Source: Blastocatellia bacterium (GTDB taxonomy: Bacteria > Acidobacteriota > Blastocatellia > HR10 > J050). Taken from it: a stretch of 64,000 nt of DNA. Location: positions 62,001 to 126,000 of the forward strand of contig JALSQX010000105.1 in assembly GCA_026985075.1 (NCBI GenBank), given 5' to 3'. Shown one piece after another: positions 1 to 9,137 of the stretch. The translations under genes were made by a program, and so were the position numbers. Position 1 is the first letter of the stretch. Every line of letters begins with the position of its first letter. The notes under the pieces were generated by a model. That model ran no database searches and was not told the DNA's origin. It saw nothing but the letters and a program-made list of their open reading frames with translations.

Positions 1-1236
1 TATGGAACGACGCTCATCGATTGGCTGCGGCAGAGGTACCGAAAAGCCAAAGTGGTTTCTGTCTCTCGGAAAGATCGGGCCGCCGTTTTGATGGTGGGCA
101 AGAGAGCGCGACACGTTTATTGGTATACGGCGACCACGGGCGGGTTTACGACGAGCACCTACTATCGGCAAGACCTTCCCCGTTGGGTGCGCGCCTTCAA
201 TGCGCGTCATCTCCTCCACAAGTATGCTGGGCGGCATTGGGAACTGTTGCTCGGTGACGAGGCTCGGTATCAGGCCTCCCGGGAAGACGATTTTCCCCAG
301 GAGGCGAGTCCTCGGCTATTCGGTCGCATTTTCCCCCATCCGTTGCCGCGAGATGAGCGGCAATTGCGACGACTCATCGCCCTCACGCCTTGGATGGATG
401 AATACGTCTTACAGTTCGCCAAAACGGCCGTCACCGCGCTCCATCTGGGTATCGATAATGTGCCAGACGTACTGGCCATCAGTCTCTCATCGACCGATGC
501 CATTGGTCACGCTTTCGGTCCATATAGTAAGGAAATTCATGATCACCTCTTGCGTCTCGACCGTTGGCTGGGAGATTTTTTCCGTTTCCTCGATAAGGCG
601 GTCGGACGCCAGCATATGCTCATCGTGCTCACGGCCGACCACGGCGTGGTTCCACTGCCCGAGTTCGCTGCCCGGCGAGGCCGGAAGGCGAAGCGCTTCA
701 GCATGAAACCAGCGGTGAACGCTTTCCAGGATCGCCTCGCTGTGCGCTGGGGACCCGGGCATTGGATTCTCCACTACCGGTATGGCATGCTGTATTTCGA
801 TCGCCAGGCGCTCGCTCAGAAAGGCGCTCGCCTCGTCGATCTGGAGCGGGAAGCCGTGGATTACTTCCGGAAGTTGGAACCCGTAGCGAGGGCGTATGGA
901 CGCGAGTACCTGCAGCGCGCTTCGGTCCCCGCCGATACGATTGAGCGTCGAGTGATCCATAACTTTCATCCTCGGCGAAGTGGCGATGTGTGGCTGGTGT
1001 TCAAACCGTACTATCTGGAATCGGCGAATCCTTGGGGGACGAGTCATGGGTCTCCTTATGCGTACGACACGCACGTCCCATTGATCTTTCTGGGTGCGGG
1101 GGTGCGCTCAGGGCGTTACGATGATTTCGCGGCCACGGTGGATATCGCCCCCACGCTGGCCGAGATTCTCGGGCTTCGTCCCAGCGAACATCTCGATGGC
1201 CATTCGCGCAGGGAGATCGTGGACGAACGCGACTGA
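1..1236 (+). CDS. Type I phosphodiesterase/nucleotide pyrophosphatase-like protein, 5'-truncated
   Basis: The reading frame is open from base 1, so the gene starts upstream of the window; the GTG at 52 offered by the ORF track is probably internal. Alkaline-phosphatase-fold features are visible: STDAIGHAFGP and TADHGV are metal-binding segments typical of type I phosphodiesterases, and the C-terminal part carries THGSPYAYDTHVPL and a DIAPTLAEILG segment usual at the end of this family. Members hydrolyse phosphodiester or phosphomonoester bonds with two bound metal ions; the substrate cannot be told. The catalytic Thr/Ser region and any signal peptide lie outside the window. It is followed 143 bases later by a separate skp-like gene and has no visible link with the aromatic catabolism genes. 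Confidence 0.85.
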   Translation, partial: YGTTLIDWLRQRYRKAKVVSVSRKDRAAVLMVGKRARHVYWYTATTGGFTTSTYYRQDLPRWVRAFNARHLLHKYAGRHWELLLGDEARYQASREDDFPQEASPRLFGRIFPHPLPRDERQLRRLIALTPWMDEYVLQFAKTAVTALHLGIDNVPDVLAISLSSTDAIGHAFGPYSKEIHDHLLRLDRWLGDFFRFLDKAVGRQHMLIVLTADHGVVPLPEFAARRGRKAKRFSMKPAVNAFQDRLAVRWGPGHWILHYRYGMLYFDRQALAQKGARLVDLEREAVDYFRKLEPVARAYGREYLQRASVPADTIERRVIHNFHPRRSGDVWLVFKPYYLESANPWGTSHGSPYAYDTHVPLIFLGAGVRSGRYDDFAATVDIAPTLAEILGLRPSEHLDGHSRREIVDERD

Positions 1237-1379
1237 GACCACTCGACGGGACACAGGTAGCATCAAAATGGCTTTGATTCTGCATCTATGATTGAGTATG
1301 ATGGTTTGTTTGCCCCTCGTGGCGTGCGCACGCCTGGGGAAAGAACGAAACTGACATGGTGTATGAGAGGGGAGTGCTT

Positions 1380-1994
1380 ATGAAACCAATGCACATGTTT
1401 GGGTGGATGCTGGTGCCGATTCTCGGCATCATGTGGTGGCAAGGGCAACAACAATCGGGTTCTCAATCGGCGACTTCAGAAGCTATCCCACTGGCCAGGA
1501 TCGCCGTGATCGACAGCACGGTCTTCTCCTCCGAGCAGGGGATTCAACAGCTTCAACAGCAGATGAGGCTACTCGACGAGAAATACAAATCCCAGTTTGA
1601 CGAGTTGAAACGATACCAGCAGGAGGTGGCCGCACTAGAACGAGAAATCAGCACGAAGGCGGCCAATTGGACTGTAGAGGTGCGACAGCAGAAACAAGAG
1701 GAGCTTCAGGACAAACAGATTAAGATGAAGCGACTTCGCGAAGATCTGGAGCGTCGCTACAAGCGAGATCTCCAGCGGGTCACTCAACCCATCAGCGAAC
1801 GCGTTCGCACCTACTTACAGCAATACGCCAAGCGTCGGGGCATCACGTTGATTCTCGATGTGGCGCCTCTCAATCAGGCGGGAGCGGTACCCTATCTGGA
1901 TCAGGCGATCGATGTGACGGAGGATTTCATCAACGAGTACAACCAAAAATATCCGGCCATTCAGCCGGCGAAATCATCGTCTTCCTCTCCTTGA
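1380..1994 (+). CDS. OmpH/Skp-like periplasmic chaperone
   Basis: A 204-residue protein with an N-terminal hydrophobic segment (about residues 5-18, a probable signal peptide or anchor). A long charged coiled coil rich in Gln, Glu, Lys and Arg follows at about residues 45-140. The segment ARIAVIDSTVFSSEQG just after the hydrophobic stretch is the usual beginning of the mature OmpH/Skp fold, and RGITLILDVAPLN resembles the conserved C-terminal strand. Skp holds unfolded outer-membrane proteins in the periplasm. I chose ATG 1380 over 1356 because GAGGGGAG lies just upstream of it and the signal segment then begins properly. The gene stands alone between a phosphodiesterase gene and a convergent MEMO gene. 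Confidence 0.8.
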   Translation: MKPMHMFGWMLVPILGIMWWQGQQQSGSQSATSEAIPLARIAVIDSTVFSSEQGIQQLQQQMRLLDEKYKSQFDELKRYQQEVAALEREISTKAANWTVEVRQQKQEELQDKQIKMKRLREDLERRYKRDLQRVTQPISERVRTYLQQYAKRRGITLILDVAPLNQAGAVPYLDQAIDVTEDFINEYNQKYPAIQPAKSSSSSP

Positions 1995-2121
1995 GTGGGA
2001 GATCTCATCGAGATGGGCGAGTCGAAGAGGGATTCGGTCGATCCCCCGGGGAGGGGATGGACGTCGCTCCAGTCATCGCCAGAGCGATGGTCAGAGAGGT
2101 CGCCCATAAGGGCGTCGGCGC

Positions 2122-3372
2122 TCACCGATCAGTTGATGGCGGAGAGGCGTAGAAAGCCATGCTGGCATAGGTCACCGCCGACCGGGTCGCCTCTTCGCTC
2201 CATTGTTGGTAGTTGAGCAAGCGACCGAATGCCGCATCGGTGGTCGCGAGGAATGTATAGATGGGGGGAAATCCACAAATTTTGCGCCGATCGTCGTCGC
2301 GGCTGATCGACTGAAAGAATCCCTCCGGATCAAGCGCTTCGACTGATTGGAGCAGGGCTCGATCTTCGCGTTCGATACGATCGAGCATCCCTTGAGCGGG
2401 GAAGGGATCTCCGAACTTCGGTCCGACATGAGCCAGATCAGCACCGACGATGAAGCAGGTGGGTTTCTCATATTGGCTGATGGTGCGCACTAATGCGTCG
2501 ACGAACCGACGCACTCGGGAATCCTCCAGTGGAGAGCATTTTTTGAAGATCATTTCGTGGAATGAACCACAGAGGATGGGAACGATGTGGATCGGACGTC
2601 GATCCCGATAGAGATACTGGAGGAAGAGAACCTGAAACTCGATCGAATGTTCCATACGGTGAGCCGTATCGTCTTCGGCGATCGGGCCTCCGTAATGCTG
2701 CTCGAGCGCCGCGATGAAGGCCCGATCCGTTTCCACCACTCCGAGAGGGGTCTCGTAATCTTTGCGCGTGGGTACGAACAGGGTTCCCGTCCCATAGTGG
2801 CTGGTGCCGAGAATGATGAACGTCTCGGCCAGCGAGTGCTCAGCCAATTGTTTGTAGGCCCAGCCGTAGCAGGGGCCGCCGACGCGGAGATCGATATGCG
2901 GCGCGATGATACCCCGGAGCACATTCTGGGCGGCGAAGCGCTCGGGTTCGCCCGGACCACCTTCAGCGGTGAAGCATTCGCTCAAACGCTCTCGGAGCGC
3001 TTGGGGATCGGCTGGATAGCTCTCGCCGGCGTGTGCGGCTTTCCGAACCGAGCTGGCCACGAATGCTCGTTCGATTTCCCGCCTGACGGTCTGAAATCGC
3101 GGGCTATCGAGCAACAGGTGTTCGTCCAATTGTTGAACGAGGTTTTCGATCTCCTCGCGGAACAGGAGTTCGCCTCTGCGGCGCATCCATTCGGCTTGGA
3201 CGTCGACGATGGAGTGACGACCGTCCAGGAGACGAAGAATGTCCAGCGTCTCCAGGGGAAGAAATACCGGACCGGAGTTGAAACCCAGAGGGTCGCGAAG
3301 GCAGATGAGACGCCGTCCCCGATGTTCTACCGGAATCACATCGATATCTGTCCGGAGCTTGGGATAGCTCAT
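2122..3372 (-). CDS. MEMO-family protein (AmmeMemoRadiSam B-like) with N-terminal PqqD-like extension
   Basis: The C-terminal two thirds match the MEMO family: KAAHAGESYPADPQALRERL, PHIDLRVGGPCYGWAYK, LGTSHYGTGTLF, and the later VGADLAHVGPKFGD segment. The family is structurally related to LigB-type extradiol dioxygenases; its bacterial role is unresolved, though it often accompanies AMMECR1 and radical SAM genes. About 115 residues precede the domain and include a small winged-helix-like region (LPLETLDILRLLDGRHSIVD), resembling PqqD/RRE folds. The start at 3372 (MSYPKL) is chosen by domain content; GGAGGT sits only one base upstream, so ATG 3399 remains possible. No AMMECR1 or radical SAM partner is adjacent. 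Confidence 0.8.
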   Translation of the reverse strand: MSYPKLRTDIDVIPVEHRGRRLICLRDPLGFNSGPVFLPLETLDILRLLDGRHSIVDVQAEWMRRRGELLFREEIENLVQQLDEHLLLDSPRFQTVRREIERAFVASSVRKAAHAGESYPADPQALRERLSECFTAEGGPGEPERFAAQNVLRGIIAPHIDLRVGGPCYGWAYKQLAEHSLAETFIILGTSHYGTGTLFVPTRKDYETPLGVVETDRAFIAALEQHYGGPIAEDDTAHRMEHSIEFQVLFLQYLYRDRRPIHIVPILCGSFHEMIFKKCSPLEDSRVRRFVDALVRTISQYEKPTCFIVGADLAHVGPKFGDPFPAQGMLDRIEREDRALLQSVEALDPEGFFQSISRDDDRRKICGFPPIYTFLATTDAAFGRLLNYQQWSEEATRSAVTYASMAFYASPPSTDR

Positions 3373-3672
3373 ACCTCCATTGGCCCAGCTAGCATACATC
3401 AATGCCCGGATGAAAGCAAGAGCACCTGTCGGGAGGAACGTGGCCACTTGAGGACCGGGGAGCGGGAGGCGAGGGACTCCGAAAGAACGAGAGGCGAGAG
3501 CTGGAGGCACGATGCATCCTCCATTTCCACGAACCCCGAACGGGCGACATATGTCATGTGACTCCGTCGACTTTTGATGATATTTGAGGCGAGCAATTGT
3601 TGCGTTCTCCCGCATCTGATGGCATAATTAAGCCTCCGTGAAGTCGAAATCTCAAAGCGGGGAGGAGTAGCC
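3373..3672. other. Divergent intergenic region
   Basis: This 300-base region separates the MEMO gene (minus) from the BoxB-like gene (plus). I see no credible gene. A possible promoter for the plus-strand gene is TTGCGT (3600-3605), 17 bases, then CATAAT (3623-3628), with a start expected near 3635. The minus-strand promoter is not recognisable to me. Confidence 0.5.
3600..3628 (+). promoter_or_regulatory. Candidate sigma-70 promoter for the BoxB-like gene
   Basis: TTGCGT and CATAAT are separated by 17 bases and lie about 45 bases ahead of the GTG start at 3673. The -10 is good, the -35 only moderate. Confidence 0.35.
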
Positions 3673-4938
3673 GTGCTCAAGTACACGACGACGAGAATCA
3701 GTCCCAAGTATCATCAGGCCATGGTTCAGTGGCAGAAGAAGAATTTCCCCGAACTCGACGTCCTGCTCAAGTACTGGGACAAGTATTTCGGTCGAATTCC
3801 CAAGTTCGAACTGGTGGCCAAAGTAGGAGAGTTGAAGTCAGACGTCGTCGAGACGGGGAAGTATGCCGGCCAGAAGAAGATCGAACGAGCGGGAGAGATG
3901 AGCGGGAATATGTTTTATACCGCTCGAGGGATTATCCGCGCCCAGTGTAGTACGGAGTTAGGCTCCATCCAGCAGCATCGGTTGAGTCTCGATACGGCCA
4001 TTAATGAACAGGCGCGGTTCGATGTGCTCCGGATTATGGCTGAAGAGTTACGCCACGCCTATCAGATGTTCTGGGTATTGGATCATGATCCGTCGTGGAA
4101 AAAGCCCGGGCATGGCGATGTCGCTAAGGAGACGATGGAAGAATTGCTGTCCATGGATCTCGGCACGCATGTGCTGGATGCGTTCAATATCGAATTTCAC
4201 AGTTTCCTCGACAATGCCGTCTATGCCACGCTCATCGATCTGGTGGGGAAATATCAATTGGAAATGCAGCAGATCTTCAGTTATGCGCCGATGGCCCGGA
4301 GCATGCCGCCGATGTTGGGAGAGGAAGGCTTTCACATGGGGAGCGGACGGCGGTTTTTGAAGGAGTTGGCCGTGATGGCGGCGCGGGGAGAGGGCGCATA
4401 CAGCCTGGACGATGTGCAGCGGGCCGTGAATCAATGGTATCCGCGGGGATTGGAGATGTTCGGGAATGAGAAGGGGGGCGAGACAGCGGTGGCGTTCGGA
4501 TTCAAGACCAAGACCAACGGGCAGGCGCAATCAGAATATGCCGAGGAATGTCGGCGGATTGTGGAGACGACCAATCTGGCCCTCATGCGGGTGTATCATC
4601 CTAATCTCCCGATGGATGAAGCCCGCCGCCTGATTGAGGAAATTCAACGGACGCGGGAAGTGAAGCGCGGGGTTAAACCGGAGCAGTTACTCTATCTGCC
4701 GGATCGGAAGTTCTTCCGGGCGCGAGGGCCAGAAGAGGTGATCTTCCAACCCTACGACGTGGATGGGCGACTTCTGACTCAACACGGGAAGCCCATCTCG
4801 CCCGATGAGTACGTCACTTATTTGAAGAGCGTGCTGCCCGAGCCCTACGTGGCGAGCCGGGAATTCGCCAAGTACCAGAAGCGGCTCAAAGAGTGGCACG
4901 AGCAGCCTCATGGGATCTATGGATTCGGATTAAACTGA
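3673..4938 (+). CDS. BoxB/PaaA-family ferritin-like di-iron protein, stand-alone
   Basis: A 421-residue protein with carboxylate-bridged di-iron ligand motifs: EQARFDVL then EELRHAYQMF (first Glu and ExxH), followed by AFNIEFHSFLDN and EEGFHMGSG (second Glu and ExxH). The stretch VGKYQL followed by MLGEEGFHM parallels BoxB (DGKFQL, MLTEEAHH), the oxygenase of benzoyl-CoA epoxidation. Overall identity looks low, and the protein is about 50 residues shorter than typical BoxB (about 470). GTG 3673 is preceded by GGGGAGGAG. The gene has its own candidate promoter and a strong terminator, so it is probably monocistronic, with no BoxA, BoxC or reductase beside it. The substrate is unknown; a CoA-bound aromatic ring is the natural guess from context. 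Confidence 0.75.
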   Translation: MLKYTTTRISPKYHQAMVQWQKKNFPELDVLLKYWDKYFGRIPKFELVAKVGELKSDVVETGKYAGQKKIERAGEMSGNMFYTARGIIRAQCSTELGSIQQHRLSLDTAINEQARFDVLRIMAEELRHAYQMFWVLDHDPSWKKPGHGDVAKETMEELLSMDLGTHVLDAFNIEFHSFLDNAVYATLIDLVGKYQLEMQQIFSYAPMARSMPPMLGEEGFHMGSGRRFLKELAVMAARGEGAYSLDDVQRAVNQWYPRGLEMFGNEKGGETAVAFGFKTKTNGQAQSEYAEECRRIVETTNLALMRVYHPNLPMDEARRLIEEIQRTREVKRGVKPEQLLYLPDRKFFRARGPEEVIFQPYDVDGRLLTQHGKPISPDEYVTYLKSVLPEPYVASREFAKYQKRLKEWHEQPHGIYGFGLN

Positions 4939-4990
4939 CGCGCTCTCCGGTCCTGAGACATTTTGTCCGCATCGGAGAAGAGAGTCGCGA

Positions 4991-5024
4991 TGGCCAGCAC
5001 GGGCCCGTGCTGGCCACTTTTTTT
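4991..5024 (+). terminator. Rho-independent terminator of the BoxB-like gene
   Basis: A perfect 26-base palindrome (TGGCCAGCACGGG and its complement, 4991-5016) is followed by CT and a run of seven T (5018-5024). There is no A-run on the other side, so it should act on plus-strand transcription only. Confidence 0.9.
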
Positions 5025-5044
5025 GATCCCCGCCGGATCGACGA

Positions 5045-5818
5045 TCATCGTCCCGTGAATTCGGGCTGACGCTTTTCCAGGAACGCGCGCATCCCTTCCT
5101 TCTGGTCCTCGGTGGCGAACAGCAGATAGAAGAGCATGCGCTCATAGTCGAGGCCGCCTTCAATTGTCGTGTCGAACGACTTGAGCACCGACGCCTTGGC
5201 CAGTCGAGCGGCCACCGGCGCGCGAGCGGCGATCTCCCTGGCCACTCGCTTGGCTTCTTCCAGGTAGAGTTCCACCGGGACGACGCGATTGACGAGTCCC
5301 CAGGCTTCGGCTTGGCGCGCCGTGATCATGCGTCCGGTGAGCACCATTTCCATCGCTCGATACTTGCCAATGGCCCGGGTCAGGCGCTGCGTCCCTCCCG
5401 CTCCCGGCATGATGCCGAGGTTGATCTCGGGTTGGCCGAAGCGAGCCGTCTCCGATGCGATGATGATATCGCAGTGCATCGCCAGCTCACAGCCTCCTCC
5501 GAGCGCATAGCCGCTGACGGCGGCAATGAGCGGTTTGGAGACGCGTCGGATGCGATCCCAGCGGGCAAACTGATTGCGCAGGAGCAGCTCCACTGGCGAG
5601 GCTTCGGCCATCTCCCGGATGTCCGCTCCGGCGGCGAATGCCCGATCGTTCCCGGTGAGGATGATGCACCGGATGGTTTCATCCCGATCCAGTGTGTCCA
5701 GAGCGTCGACCAGCTCTTCCATGAGCTGAAGATTCAACGCATTGAGCACATCGGGACGATTGAGTGTGATGATTCCCACCCGATCTTCTCGGGTGACGAG
5801 AATGGTCGTGTAGGCCAT
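5045..5818 (-). CDS. paaF: Enoyl-CoA hydratase (PaaF-like crotonase)
   Basis: A 257-residue crotonase-fold protein. It shows the oxyanion-hole region AFAAGADIREM, the segment YALGGGCELAMHCDIIIA, and PEINLGIMPGAGGTQRL. The Glu residues expected for water addition in hydratases are in these last two segments. The family hydrates trans-2-enoyl-CoA; in the Paa pathway PaaF acts on 2,3-dehydroadipyl-CoA. ATG 5818 is preferred over GTG 5830 because GAGGTGG then sits at a proper distance. It is the last gene of the leftward run that also contains a TetR regulator, paaG-like and paaK-like genes. A short-chain enoyl-CoA hydratase of general beta-oxidation is the alternative. Confidence 0.85.
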   Translation of the reverse strand: MAYTTILVTREDRVGIITLNRPDVLNALNLQLMEELVDALDTLDRDETIRCIILTGNDRAFAAGADIREMAEASPVELLLRNQFARWDRIRRVSKPLIAAVSGYALGGGCELAMHCDIIIASETARFGQPEINLGIMPGAGGTQRLTRAIGKYRAMEMVLTGRMITARQAEAWGLVNRVVPVELYLEEAKRVAREIAARAPVAARLAKASVLKSFDTTIEGGLDYERMLFYLLFATEDQKEGMRAFLEKRQPEFTGR

Positions 5819-5836
5819 AGGACGTTCCACCTCGAT

Positions 5837-6466
5837 CTAGGTTGATGAACGCTTGGTTGGCGCCTTCCTCAAGTATCCGTAGAGGAAGAGGTCGGTCAAC
5901 TGCTCGGCGAGTTCTTCTCCGGAGAGTCGCCCTTCGGGTTTGAACCATTTGTAGATCCAGTTGATCATCCCGAGCAACGCGAAGGTCGCCGCCGTGACAT
6001 CGACGTCGCGGGCGCGACCGCTCTCCTTCAGTTCGCTTAACAGACCCTTGATGAGATCGACGTACTGCCGCTTGGATGCTTGGATCTTGGGGCGATAGCG
6101 CCCGAGTAATGTATCCTGTTCATAGATGAGGGCGAAGACTTCGCGACTCTGCCCCACCATCAACTTCACGTGGTTCTTGATGAGGAGTTTGAGTTTCTCT
6201 TCGGGATCGGATAATTGAGCGAGCGGATCGATGACCTGGCGCTGGATGAGTTCGGCTCCATAGTTCATGACCAGGGAGAGCAGGTGCTGCTTGTTCTTCA
6301 CGTGATAATAGAGACTGGGAGCCGTCACCTGGAGCTGACGGGCGATCTCTCGCATGGACGTCTTCTCATAGCCCTTCTCGCCGATGATGCGGGCAGTGGT
6401 CTCACAAATCTGGGCCATTCGTTCTTCGGCCTTGAGACGTACGGCTTTCTTCCGACCTCGCTTCAT
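5837..6466 (-). CDS. TetR-family transcriptional regulator
   Basis: A 209-residue protein with a basic N-terminus and a TetR-type helix-turn-helix at about residues 36-55 (TSMREIARQLQVTAPSLYYH). A helical ligand-binding region follows. TetR regulators in phenylacetate and fatty-acid clusters commonly sense acyl- or aryl-CoA and repress catabolic operons; that role is inferred here from its position between paaF- and paaG-like crotonases. The gap to the downstream paaF start is only 18 bases, so they are probably cotranscribed. A palindromic operator-like site of the type bound by such repressors is visible far away at 53224-53243; whether this protein binds it is untested. Confidence 0.9.
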   Translation of the reverse strand: MKRGRKKAVRLKAEERMAQICETTARIIGEKGYEKTSMREIARQLQVTAPSLYYHVKNKQHLLSLVMNYGAELIQRQVIDPLAQLSDPEEKLKLLIKNHVKLMVGQSREVFALIYEQDTLLGRYRPKIQASKRQYVDLIKGLLSELKESGRARDVDVTAATFALLGMINWIYKWFKPEGRLSGEELAEQLTDLFLYGYLRKAPTKRSST

Positions 6467-6594
6467 AAGCTCATCTCCGCCATGAGTGATGCCCCGTTCT
6501 CCTCTCGTTCACCGGCTCTGCCATTGAGCATCCCGACCGGGGAAGCCGAACGCTCTCCCGATAATCGGACTGCTGACGTCGAAGAGGAGAGCCA

Positions 6595-7389
6595 TCACTG
6601 ACCGGTGAATCGAGGATCGCGTTTCTCGAGGAATGCTTGGATGCCCTCGCGATGGTCGGCGGTTCGACCGGCGATCTCCTGCATGTACGCTTCGTATTCC
6701 AGGGCTTCTTCGAGTGTACAGGTCAATGCTCGATGAAAGGCCCGCTTCATGAGGCCGAGGGCTCGCGTCGGCGCGCGGGCGAACCGCTCGGCCCACTGGC
6801 GCGTCGTCGCTTGGAGTTCTTCGGTCGGAACGACCGCCGTCACCAGTCCCAGTTCGGCCGCCGTCTGGGCGTCAATCGGTTCGCCGGTCATGGCCAACTC
6901 GATGGCTTTGGTCCATCCCACGATGCGGGGCAGGAAAAACGTGCTCCCGGAATCGGGAACGAGCCCGATGCGAACAAAAGCCTGTGTGAATCGCGCCGAC
7001 TGAGCGGCCAGTCGCACATCACAGGCGAGCGCCAGGCTGAATCCGGCGCCCGCGGCCACGCCGTTGATGGCGGCGATGATCGGTTTTTCCATCGTTCGCA
7101 GTTTGAGAATGAGCGGATTGTAGGTGCGTCGGAGCAGATCGCCGTATGCGAGAGGCTCCCCTTTCTCGAGGGCCGGTTTGAGACTGGCCAGATCTTGACC
7201 GGCACAGAACGCTCGTCCGGCTCCCGTGATCACCAGGCAGCGGATGCTCACATCCCGCTCCGCTCGTTTCAGGACATCGCGCATCTCGGCGAACATTTGA
7301 TCGTTGAAGGCATTGAGCACATCGGGGCGATTCAAAGTGATCGTCCCGATGCCCTCTTCGACCGTGAAGAGGATCGTTTTTTCGCTCAT
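6595..7389 (-). CDS. paaG: PaaG-like ring-opened epoxide isomerase / enoyl-CoA hydratase
   Basis: A 264-residue crotonase-family protein. AGRAFCAGQDL forms the first oxyanion-hole segment, GVAAGAGFSLALACDVRLA the second, and LVPDSGSTFFLPRIVG contains an Asp at the position typical of PaaG-type isomerases, where many hydratases have Glu-Gly. PaaG converts the 1,2-epoxyphenylacetyl-CoA to the oxepin-CoA form in the aerobic hybrid pathway. The start at 7389 has GGAGGTGAACCG before it; the longer frame to 7428 lacks this. It lies downstream of an EthD-like gene and upstream of a tetR gene. The isomerase assignment rests on motif similarity and on the PaaK/PaaA context. Confidence 0.8.
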   Translation of the reverse strand: MSEKTILFTVEEGIGTITLNRPDVLNAFNDQMFAEMRDVLKRAERDVSIRCLVITGAGRAFCAGQDLASLKPALEKGEPLAYGDLLRRTYNPLILKLRTMEKPIIAAINGVAAGAGFSLALACDVRLAAQSARFTQAFVRIGLVPDSGSTFFLPRIVGWTKAIELAMTGEPIDAQTAAELGLVTAVVPTEELQATTRQWAERFARAPTRALGLMKRAFHRALTCTLEEALEYEAYMQEIAGRTADHREGIQAFLEKRDPRFTGQ

Positions 7390-7432
7390 CGGTTCACCTC
7401 CGGTGTCTGAGTGGCTCACTCCTGGCATTCGG

Positions 7433-7732
7433 TCACTGGACGTCGGCGAACATCATGGTCACGAGATTCCCGGCGAAGCTCATGAGATCCTTGCCCGCCG
7501 CGCGACCTTCGGGCGAATTCATGGCCGCGGTCAAACTCTCGGCCGATTCGAAGTACATTTCCGCCATGAGGTAGTATGGTGGTTCGCCCATTGGCGCTCC
7601 GGTGATGCGGCTGATCTCGACGCGTTGAAGACCGGGCATTTTCTTCACCAACGGAACGTGCGTCTGGAAATAATGTTGTTCAAAAGCGTCAACATCATCG
7701 GGCTTTCGATAGAGGGCAATGAGTTTGACCAT
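7433..7732 (-). CDS. EthD-family small protein
   Basis: A 99-residue protein with the dimeric alpha/beta-barrel pattern of EthD-like proteins: it starts VKLIALYRKPDDVDAFEQHY, followed by HVPLVKKMPGL, and ends in a hydrophobic strand. EthD-like proteins occur in many degradation clusters, sometimes as small monooxygenases, decarboxylases or isomerases, and sometimes with no known activity. AAGGAGGATAACG precedes the ATG. It probably opens the transcription unit EthD, paaG, tetR, paaF. Confidence 0.8.
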   Translation of the reverse strand: MVKLIALYRKPDDVDAFEQHYFQTHVPLVKKMPGLQRVEISRITGAPMGEPPYYLMAEMYFESAESLTAAMNSPEGRAAGKDLMSFAGNLVTMMFADVQ

Positions 7733-7792
7733 CGTTATCCTCCTTTCGAATGGGGGTAAAATCTATAGAGGTCCACTCGTCGTTTCAAGTCT

Positions 7793-9124
7793 TCACCGCT
7801 CGTCGATGACGCGCACCGCTTTTCCCTGGCTGCGAGGAATGGTTCGGGGTGGGACGAGGTGCACATGGATGCGAACACCCAGTGTCTCGGCCAATTGGCG
7901 CTCGACGCATTGTCGAAGCGTCTGTGCGGCCGGCCGCGTCCCGATCGTTTCCTCGTCGATCGATTCCTCGCCCAGCGCCGCGAAGAACGACGGATCGACT
8001 TCGACCTTCACATCGGCTCGGTCCAAAGCGCCTTCCTTGCCAAGGATGATCTGATAGTGCGGCGAGAGCTCGGGCGTGCCGACCAGAATCCGTTCGATCT
8101 CCGAAGGGAACACGTTCACGCCACGAATGATGAGCATGTCATCGCTGCGCCCTTTGATCCGGCTCATCCGAATGTGCGTTCGACCGCAGGGACAGGGTTC
8201 GGGATGCAACGACGTGATATCACCGGTGCGATAGCGGATCACAGGGAACGCCTCCTTGGTCAGCGAGGTGATGACCAGTTCACCTTCCTCTCCATAAGGG
8301 AGCACCTGCTCGGTTTCCGGATCGATGATCTCGGGCAGGAAATGATCCTCCCAGATGTGCAATCCCCGTTTGGCTTGATAACATTCCATGGACACTCCCG
8401 GCCCGATGACTTCGCTCAACCCGTAGATATCCAGCGCGGTGATTCCCAATCGTTGTTCGATGGTGGCGCGCATCTCCTCAGACCATGACTCGGCGCCGAA
8501 GATCCCGTAGCGGAGATTCAACGCGTCCAGTGAGACGCCCATGTCCTCCATCACGTCGGCGATATTGAGGGCATAGGAGGGCGTGCAGCAAAGGATGCGC
8601 GCCTGGAAGTCCTGTAACAGCATGACCTGTCGTTGAGTGTGCCCCCCGGAGGCGGGGATCACTGTGGCGCCCATCAATTCAGCGCCATAATGGACGCCTA
8701 GGCCGCCGGTGAACAGGCCGTAGCCGTAGGCGTTGTGAATCACATCACCCGGTTGCGCCCCACCACAACACAGCGATCGGGCACATACTTCGGCCCACTG
8801 GTGGATGTCATTTCGCGTGTAGCCGACCACGGTGGGTTTTCCCTTCGTGCCCGAAGAGGCATGGATTCGGCAGACGCGATCCAATGGTTCGGCGAACAGA
8901 CCGAAGGGATAGTGCTCGCGCAAATCCGATTTCCGGGTGAACGGCAGCAGCCGCACATCCTCCAGCCGACGAATGTGATCAGGAGTGAGACCGCGCTCGG
9001 CGAACGCCCGCCGATAGAAGGGGACTCGCTCGTAGACTCGGGCGACCACCTTCCGCAATCGGTCGAGTTGCAGGGCGGTCAGCTCGGCCCTCGGCATGGT
9101 CTCCATGTCCTGATTCCACATCAT
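7793..9124 (-). CDS. paaK: Phenylacetate-CoA ligase
   Basis: About 443 residues, the normal size for PaaK. Motifs of the adenylate-forming family are present: [16 protein letters not shown] (phosphate-binding loop), [15 protein letters not shown] (A5-like), YRTGDI and a C-terminal lid with [20 protein letters not shown]. The first residues [18 protein letters not shown] are the classic PaaK N-terminus. It makes phenylacetyl-CoA from phenylacetate, ATP and CoA. Two ATG codons (9124, 9121) follow AGGAGG; either may be used. A palindromic dispersed repeat lies directly upstream, between this gene and the QHNDH beta gene. Two further PaaK-like ligases in the window suggest different aryl-acid preferences. 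Confidence 0.93.
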   Translation of the reverse strand: MMWNQDMETMPRAELTALQLDRLRKVVARVYERVPFYRRAFAERGLTPDHIRRLEDVRLLPFTRKSDLREHYPFGLFAEPLDRVCRIHASSGTKGKPTVVGYTRNDIHQWAEVCARSLCCGGAQPGDVIHNAYGYGLFTGGLGVHYGAELMGATVIPASGGHTQRQVMLLQDFQARILCCTPSYALNIADVMEDMGVSLDALNLRYGIFGAESWSEEMRATIEQRLGITALDIYGLSEVIGPGVSMECYQAKRGLHIWEDHFLPEIIDPETEQVLPYGEEGELVITSLTKEAFPVIRYRTGDITSLHPEPCPCGRTHIRMSRIKGRSDDMLIIRGVNVFPSEIERILVGTPELSPHYQIILGKEGALDRADVKVEVDPSFFAALGEESIDEETIGTRPAAQTLRQCVERQLAETLGVRIHVHLVPPRTIPRSQGKAVRVIDER

Positions 9125-9137
9125 AGTGTCCTCCTGC

